18,181 nt of DNA from an uncultured Clostridia bacterium (GTDB lineage Bacteria; Bacillota_A; Clostridia; Peptostreptococcales; Anaerovoracaceae). Made by a program: the position numbers and the translations under genes. Every line of letters starts with the position of its first letter. The stretch's first letter is position 1. The notes below the pieces were generated by a model. It had not been told where the DNA came from. It saw nothing but the letters and a program-made list of their open reading frames with translations, and did no database searches. The stretch spans positions 1-18,181 of the forward strand of contig CAMPCK010000002.1 in assembly GCA_946645735.1 (NCBI GenBank), read 5' to 3'. Positions 14,292 through 18,181 of this stretch are shown here, in pieces.

Positions 14292-15224
14292 ATGGCGAAA
14301 GTAAAGAACAGAAGAGACAATCACAATATAAAGAGACCCAAGTCCCATGCGGGATACGGCGAATCCGGAGGAACGGCGGAACTTAAGGGACGTTCAGGAT
14401 CAAGAAGGGAACAGAGCGCGCCTCAGAAGAGGACACCCTCAAGAACCCGGGAATATGATCAGGAACGCGATAAGAGAGAGGCCGATACCAACGTTATCAT
14501 CGGAAGGAATCCCGTGACCGAAGCCCTTAAGGCCGGAAGAGAGATCGACAAACTTCTCGTGACATCCAGAGAAGGTTCCATGATCAAGATCCTGGCCATG
14601 GCAAAGGAGCAGGGAATCCCCGTAATGTACGTGGAGAAAGCAGCCCTTGACAGGATCTCCGGCGGAAAAGCTCATCAGGGAGTTGCAGCCTATGTAAGCC
14701 CTTATGCATATTCAACGGTGGATGATATTCTCGCAAGAGCGGCTGAAAGAGATGAGGATCCCTTCATCATCATCCTTGACGGACTTGAGGATCCCCATAA
14801 TCTCGGAGCCATCATGAGAACCGCTGAATGCGCAGGTGCACACGGAATCATCATCCCCAAGAGACATTCCTGCGGACTGACTGAAACCGTAGCCAAGGCA
14901 TCAGCGGGAGCCATCGAATATATGCCCGTTGCCAAGGTGACAAACGTGGCCCAGACCGTGGATGAACTCAAGGAAAGAGGCATCTGGGTAGCTGCCTGCG
15001 ATATGGGAGGCCCGGAATATTACAGATCCGATATGTCCGGAAAGATCGCTGTAGTCATCGGATCCGAAGGCTTCGGCGTCAGCAAGCTCGTCAAGGAGAA
15101 GTGCGATTTCATCGTTTCCATGCCCATGGTAGGGAAGATCACATCTCTTAATGCATCCAATGCAGCGGCCATCGTTATTTATGAAATAAGAAAGCAGAGA
15201 GACCAGAGGAAGGCTCTGGTATAG
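14292..15224 (+). CDS. rlmB: TrmH/SpoU-family rRNA 2'-O-methyltransferase (RlmB-like)
   Basis: S-adenosylmethionine-dependent methyltransferase of the SPOUT class. RlmB methylates a ribose of the 23S rRNA peptidyl-transferase region in E. coli. This 310-residue protein starts with about 65 low-complexity, Arg/Lys/Ser-rich residues, probably disordered and RNA-contacting. A substrate-binding domain follows (about 67-140, beginning IIGRNPVTEAL), then the knotted catalytic domain. Motif 1 holds DPHNLGAIMRTAE (N170, R176), motif 2 VIGSEGFGVSK (255-265) and motif 3 SLNASNA (285-291). The start has little ribosome-site signal and is 1 nt after folA, so coupling is likely. Position before sigH matches Bacillus yacO; the rae1/yacP gene normally between them is absent. 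The exact methylated base is inferred. Confidence 0.93.
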   Translation: MAKVKNRRDNHNIKRPKSHAGYGESGGTAELKGRSGSRREQSAPQKRTPSRTREYDQERDKREADTNVIIGRNPVTEALKAGREIDKLLVTSREGSMIKILAMAKEQGIPVMYVEKAALDRISGGKAHQGVAAYVSPYAYSTVDDILARAAERDEDPFIIILDGLEDPHNLGAIMRTAECAGAHGIIIPKRHSCGLTETVAKASAGAIEYMPVAKVTNVAQTVDELKERGIWVAACDMGGPEYYRSDMSGKIAVVIGSEGFGVSKLVKEKCDFIVSMPMVGKITSLNASNAAAIVIYEIRKQRDQRKALV

Positions 15225-15228
15225 AATA

Positions 15229-15846
15229 ATGACCATAGAAAACCTCCTGATACTCACAGATGAACAGCTGGTCATGATGTCCCGCGAGGGCAGCGAGACC
15301 GCAGAGGAGATCCTTATTGAGAAGTATAAGGGTCTTGTTCGTGCGAAAGCCAAGGCCTATTTCATGATAGGAGCCGAGGCTGAGGATGTGGTTCAGGAGG
15401 GAATGATAGGTCTTGTGAAGGCCATAAGAAGCTTCGATGAGGAGCGCGAGGCAAGCTTCAAGACCTATGCCGGAACCTGCATCAATAATCAGATCATCAA
15501 GGCCATACAGAAGGCCGACAGAGAAAAGAATCATCCTCTTAACGAGGCCATATCCCTGGATAACAGGGTGGCAGGCGATGGGGATGAGGCTCTGACCATA
15601 GGGGATATCTTAAGAGCTTCCATGCTGGATGAACCTGAGGAAATGGTCATCTATGAGGACTCCCTTGAACGCCTGGGAGAATTGAGCCGTAAAACCCTCA
15701 GCCCCCTGGAGACTCAGGTCTTAAGAGGCAAGATCCAGGGCAAGACCTATCAGGAGATAGCTGAGGAACTGGGGAAGTCCCCCAAGACCATAGATAATGC
15801 CACTCAGAGGATCCGCAAAAAAATCATAGATTTCCTGGATATGTGA
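15229..15846 (+). CDS. sigH: RNA polymerase sigma factor SigH (Spo0H)
   Basis: A 205-residue sigma-70-family factor that in Bacillus and Clostridia directs early stationary-phase and sporulation genes. Region 2 spans about 28-98, with core-binding EDVVQEGMIGLVKAI and -10-recognising SFKTYAGTCI parts. Region 4 (about 155-203) ends in a helix-turn-helix (YQEIAEELGKSPKTIDN). The N-terminus ENLLILTDEQLVMMSREG fits other SigH starts, which supports ATG 15229 despite a weak ribosome site. It is the last gene of the long operon, 4 nt after rlmB. No terminator is seen before the tRNA, so its transcript may end at 15995-16024. Assignment to SigH rests on sequence character plus the conserved neighbourhood. 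The window does not show whether the organism sporulates. Confidence 0.95.
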   Translation: MTIENLLILTDEQLVMMSREGSETAEEILIEKYKGLVRAKAKAYFMIGAEAEDVVQEGMIGLVKAIRSFDEEREASFKTYAGTCINNQIIKAIQKADREKNHPLNEAISLDNRVAGDGDEALTIGDILRASMLDEPEEMVIYEDSLERLGELSRKTLSPLETQVLRGKIQGKTYQEIAEELGKSPKTIDNATQRIRKKIIDFLDM

Positions 15847-15863
15847 TACAGCATAAATTTGTC

Positions 15864-15893
15864 TTGACTTTATGGTTTAACATGCTATATAAT
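15864..15893 (+). promoter_or_regulatory. Predicted promoter of tRNA-Thr
   Basis: TTGACT at 15864-15869 and TATAAT at 15888-15893 have an 18-nt spacer. Predicted start is near 15900, leaving a 5' leader of about 15 nt before the mature tRNA. Confidence 0.75.
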
Positions 15894-15914
15894 AGCAATG
15901 TTCGTAAGGAACGC

Positions 15915-15991
15915 GCTGTTGTAGCTCAGTCGGTAGAGCGCTTCCTTGGTAAGGAAGAGGTTCGGCAGTTCAAGTCTGCTCAACAGCTCCA
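15915..15991 (+). tRNA. tRNA-Thr (anticodon GGU)
   Basis: Full cloverleaf by eye. The acceptor stem GCTGTTG/CAACAGC pairs perfectly. The D arm is GCTC-AGTCGGTA-GAGC. The anticodon arm is CTTCC-TTGGTAA-GGAAG with anticodon GGT. The T arm is GGCAG-TTCAAGT-CTGCT with one G-U pair. Discriminator base is U, and CCA is encoded at 15989-15991. The variable region AGGTTC has six bases, one more than the common five, giving 77 nt in total. It decodes ACC and ACU threonine codons. Confidence 0.97.
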
Positions 15992-15994
15992 ACG

Positions 15995-16024
15995 AGACCG
16001 TTGATTTGATCAGCGGTCTTTTTC
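15995..16024 (+). terminator. Intrinsic terminator after tRNA-Thr
   Basis: AGACCGTTGAT (15995-16005) pairs with ATCAGCGGTCT (16009-16019), 11 bp with one G-U pair and a 3-nt loop, followed by a T-run. It ends the tRNA transcript and probably also read-through from sigH. Confidence 0.92.
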
Positions 16025-16061
16025 TTTGCGGTTAAGATTTTGTTTGTTAATAAAGTATTCC

Positions 16062-16091
16062 TTGACAGAGTGCGCTCTTGTATAATATAGT
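16062..16091 (+). promoter_or_regulatory. Predicted promoter of the riboswitch-controlled transporter gene
   Basis: Perfect TTGACA at 16062-16067, then TATAGT at 16086-16091 with an 18-nt spacer. A perfect TATAAT at 16081-16086 overlaps it but would leave only 13 nt of spacer. Transcription would begin near 16098, just before the riboswitch. Confidence 0.65.
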
Positions 16092-16100
16092 AAATTTGGT

Positions 16101-16198
16101 CAAATAGGGAGTAGCTTGCGCAGGAGAAACTGCGTAACATATTTCGTCAGTACGGGACATAAGCCCCGGAATATGTTTGAAATAGCGAGACTTTTACC
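16101..16198 (+). ncRNA. yybP-ykoY family Mn2+ riboswitch aptamer
   Basis: The conserved paired ends of this class are present: GGGAGTAGC at 16107-16115 and AGCGAGAC at 16184-16191. Between them lie a hairpin CGCAG-GAGAAA-CTGCG (16119-16134) and a perfect 8-bp stem AACATATT/AATATGTT (16136-16143 with 16170-16177). That stem is capped by an arm containing CGTCAGTACGGG and CCCCGG. This matches the remembered L. lactis yybP-ykoY RNA in order and conserved loops, whose two loops bind Mn2+. The closing stem P1 is weak and includes a U-U mismatch. Its 3' strand is reused by the following terminator. Recognition is by eye and memory of the motif, not by a covariance model. Confidence 0.88.
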
Positions 16199-16223
16199 GG
16201 GTAGTTCGGTAAAGGTCTTTTTT
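16189..16223 (+). terminator. Riboswitch expression-platform terminator
   Basis: GACTTTTACCG (16189-16199) pairs with CGGTAAAGGTC (16207-16217), 11 bp with one G-U pair and a 7-nt loop, followed by six T at 16218-16223. Its left arm overlaps the 3' strand of aptamer stem P1. Ligand-stabilised P1 would prevent the terminator, which predicts an ON switch when Mn2+ is high. Confidence 0.9.
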
Positions 16224-16257
16224 GATATAAATCAGGATTTGGAGGATTTATTTAACA

Positions 16258-18018
16258 ATGGAAATATCTAATGTGCTATCGCTTCTGGGAGGCGTAGCCC
16301 TGTTTCTTTTCGGAATGTCCGTCATGGGTGATTCCCTTAAGAAAGTTGCCGGAAGCAAGATGGAACTGGTGCTTTACAGACTGTCCGGAAACGCCGTCAA
16401 AGGCATACTTCTGGGCACGGGGGTCACAGCGGTTATACAGTCATCGTCTGCAACATCAGTAATGGTTGTCGGTTTTGTAAATTCCGGCATAATGAAAGTT
16501 AAGCAGGCTATCGGTATCATACTGGGCGCCATTCTCGGAACCAGTATCACGGGCTGGATACTCTGTCTGAACAGCCTCGGAGGTTCCGGAGCCAGCGTTG
16601 CATCTGTCTTTAATACAGAAGTGCTGACAGGTGCTGTGGCCGTAATCGGTATCTTCCTCTGGATGTTTTCAAAGAAGACTTCCAGAAAAAACGTAGGCGG
16701 CATCATGATGGGCTTTGCAGTCCTCATGTATGGAATGAGCATGATGTCCGGAGCCATTGCGCCCCTCAGGGAAAATGAGGAATTCATAAGGCTTCTCACA
16801 AGCTTTTCAAATCCTCTTCTGGGCGTTCTTGCAGGTCTTGTGATAACTGCAGTCATTCAGAGCGCCAGCGCTGCCGTAGGTATCCTTCAGGCACTGGCAG
16901 TAACAGGGGCAGTTACCTTCGACATGGCATTTCCCATTATCATGGGTATCGGTATCGGTGCATCCGTTCCCGTAATGCTCAGTGCTCTGGGAGCGGGAAC
17001 CAACGGCAAGCGTACGGCTTTCGTATATCTCATAATAGATGTTCTCGGGGCCATTATCTGCGGAGTTGTTTTCTATATCCTGAATGCCATAATCGGCTTC
17101 GAATTCATGTCCATGACCATGAACATGGTAACCGTGGCTCTTATGAATACCCTTTACAGGCTTGCCATCGTAATCGTACTTTCACCTTTACTCAGTCTTC
17201 TTGAAAAGATCGTAATCGCCATCTTCCCTGAAGACAGGGAGGCTCAGCTTGAGAGAGAGGATATGGACAGGCTGGAAGAAAGATTCCTGACACACCCTGC
17301 CATTGCACTTGAACAGAGCAGAACGGTCATTAACTCCATGGCATCCAAGGCTCTTGACAGCGTTATCTTCGCAGCTGAAGCCAGAAGAGATCACAGCACC
17401 CACAGCCTTAAAAAGGTCTATGACCTTGAAGGCATCCTTGACAGGTATGAGGATAAGCTCGGAACATATCTTTTCAAGATCACATCTGCGGAACTCACCG
17501 CTGCACAATCCGGTGAAGTTGCAAGAAACATGAGAGTGCTGTCAGACTTCGAGAGAATCTCTGACCACGCCAGAAATGTAGGCGAGGCGGTAAGTGAGAT
17601 AAACGAGAAAAAAATCAACTTCTCCGGTTCTGCTGAAAGCGAACTCAAGGTGCTTGAAAGGGCCATCTGTGATATTACCAAGATCACCATAGATGCCTTT
17701 ATCAATAACGATACTGAGGCAGCTCTCAAGATCGATCCTCTGGAGGAGGTTGTTGATGACCTCTGCGATGAGATCAAGAGCAACCACATAGCCAGGGTCA
17801 GCAGACAGGAATGCACTCTCGAGAACGGCTTTGTGTTCAACGACCTGCTTACGGACTATGAGAGAATTTCCGACCACTGCAGCAATATCGCAGTCGACAT
17901 CCTGGAGTCCGGCGATGAGGGAAGGCATCTTCATGAATATCATCAGAGCATTGACTTCAGAAAGACCGATATTTTCGAAAAATATTTCAACGAATACAAA
18001 GCTGAATATGCTATTTAA
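16258..18018 (+). CDS. Na/Pi-cotransporter-family protein with C-terminal PhoU-like domain
   Basis: A 586-residue membrane protein of the NptA/YjbB (SLC34-related) family. The two inverted transport repeats are marked by QSSSATS (61-67) and QSASAA (201-206). About eight to ten hydrophobic segments fill residues 5-320. Residues about 345-575 form a cytosolic all-helical PhoU-like domain. Its two metal-binding-type repeats are FERISDHARNVGE (431-443) and YERISDHCSNIAVD (534-547). Family members import or export phosphate with sodium; direction and ion are not shown here. The ATG at 16258 has GGAGG 12 nt upstream. The gene forms its own unit under a yybP-ykoY riboswitch, which is unexpected because that class mainly governs Mn2+ export genes. 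Possible roles are phosphate efflux or uptake adjusted to Mn2+ level, or transport of a different substrate. Confidence 0.93.
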   Translation: MEISNVLSLLGGVALFLFGMSVMGDSLKKVAGSKMELVLYRLSGNAVKGILLGTGVTAVIQSSSATSVMVVGFVNSGIMKVKQAIGIILGAILGTSITGWILCLNSLGGSGASVASVFNTEVLTGAVAVIGIFLWMFSKKTSRKNVGGIMMGFAVLMYGMSMMSGAIAPLRENEEFIRLLTSFSNPLLGVLAGLVITAVIQSASAAVGILQALAVTGAVTFDMAFPIIMGIGIGASVPVMLSALGAGTNGKRTAFVYLIIDVLGAIICGVVFYILNAIIGFEFMSMTMNMVTVALMNTLYRLAIVIVLSPLLSLLEKIVIAIFPEDREAQLEREDMDRLEERFLTHPAIALEQSRTVINSMASKALDSVIFAAEARRDHSTHSLKKVYDLEGILDRYEDKLGTYLFKITSAELTAAQSGEVARNMRVLSDFERISDHARNVGEAVSEINEKKINFSGSAESELKVLERAICDITKITIDAFINNDTEAALKIDPLEEVVDDLCDEIKSNHIARVSRQECTLENGFVFNDLLTDYERISDHCSNIAVDILESGDEGRHLHEYHQSIDFRKTDIFEKYFNEYKAEYAI

Positions 18019-18026
18019 AAAAGGTG

Positions 18027-18055
18027 AGGGCTTATTAAAGATAAGCCCTTATTTT
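18027..18055 (+). terminator. Intrinsic terminator after the Na/Pi-family gene
   Basis: AGGGCTTAT (18027-18035) pairs with ATAAGCCCT (18041-18049), 9 bp around TAAAG, followed by an interrupted T-rich tract (TATTTTATT). It lies 8 nt after the stop codon. Confidence 0.85.
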
Positions 18056-18081
18056 ATTGACTTAACATTAACAAAAACTCT

Positions 18082-18109
18082 TTGCATTTGTTTCCAATTG
18101 TGGTAAAAT
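18082..18109 (+). promoter_or_regulatory. Predicted promoter for a transcript leaving the window
   Basis: TTGCAT at 18082-18087 and TAAAAT at 18104-18109 with a 16-nt spacer, plus a TG-G extended -10 at 18101-18103. The start would be near 18116. No gene start follows inside the window. Confidence 0.6.
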
Positions 18110-18136
18110 AACTATGCGTGCGAATTTAACCGCGTG

Positions 18137-18158
18137 AGATGCGGGGACGCCCGTATCT
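18137..18158 (+). other. Stable hairpin in the leader of the outgoing transcript
   Basis: AGATGCGGG (18137-18145) pairs with CCCGTATCT (18150-18158), 9 bp with one G-U pair and a GACG loop. No T-run follows, so it is not a terminator. It begins about 20 nt after a predicted transcription start and no ORF opens here, suggesting a structured 5' leader or the start of an RNA gene. I do not recognise the family. Confidence 0.5.
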
Positions 18159-18181
18159 GACTTCCAAAAAATAACGTTATA

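Noticed and set aside
18114..18137. Short ORF beginning ATGCGTGCG after the last promoter
   Set aside because: It is only seven codons, has no ribosome site, and starts at or before the predicted transcription start.
1..18181. Mobile elements, CRISPR arrays, toxin-antitoxin or defence genes
   Set aside because: I looked for transposase-like proteins, terminal repeats, spaced direct repeats and small paired ORFs and found none; the gene content is core housekeeping.

Overview
The window looks like an ordinary chromosomal segment of a Firmicutes bacterium of the class Clostridia, most likely a Lachnospiraceae-type organism. The reasons are the gene order (radA, yacL, ispD/F, cysS, mrnC, rlmB and sigH in the order known from Bacillus and Clostridia), AAAGGAGG-type ribosome sites, TTG starts, TTGACA/TATAAT-like promoters, heavy AGA/AGG arginine codon use, a fused IspDF, and a yybP-ykoY riboswitch. 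I see no insertion sequence, prophage, CRISPR array or other mobile element.

Layout: (1) 1-1020 is the 3' part of radA. (2) 1120-1599 encodes a small SHOCT/DUF4870-like membrane protein with its own promoter, which overlaps the radA stop codon. It ends at a hairpin shared with the convergent genes. (3) 1639-3739, minus strand, holds an OmpR-type response regulator and its sensor kinase, transcribed divergently from the next block. (4) 3991-15846 is a tightly packed 14-gene plus-strand run: yacL, ispDF, proS, two half-size chromate-transporter-family genes, a cyclophilin, cysS, rarD, mrnC, an HD-domain gene, thyA, folA, rlmB and sigH. Gaps are 15 nt or less, four junctions overlap, and I see no internal terminator. 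It probably forms one long operon from a promoter near 3904-3932. (5) 15915-15991 is tRNA-Thr(GGU) with its own promoter and terminator. (6) 16062-18049 is a separate unit: promoter, a yybP-ykoY (Mn2+) riboswitch overlapping a terminator hairpin, a Na/Pi-cotransporter-family gene with a C-terminal PhoU-like domain, and a terminator. (7) A further promoter and a structured leader begin at about 18082 and run off the window.

How the genes relate: the long operon mixes translation and RNA maturation (ProS, CysS, MrnC, RlmB, tRNA-Thr next door), isoprenoid precursor synthesis (IspDF), the thymidylate/folate pair (ThyA makes dTMP and dihydrofolate, FolA recycles the dihydrofolate), transport (chromate-family pair, RarD), protein folding (cyclophilin) and the stationary-phase sigma factor SigH. 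Compared with the B. subtilis radA-disA-yacL-ispD-ispF-gltX-cysE-cysS-mrnC-rlmB-yacP-sigH order recalled from memory, disA and yacP (rae1) are absent from their usual positions and several genes are inserted.

The most interesting observation is the manganese-sensing riboswitch in front of a phosphate-transporter-like gene. The known targets of this riboswitch class are mostly Mn2+ exporters, so it suggests a manganese-phosphate link or a different substrate for this transporter.
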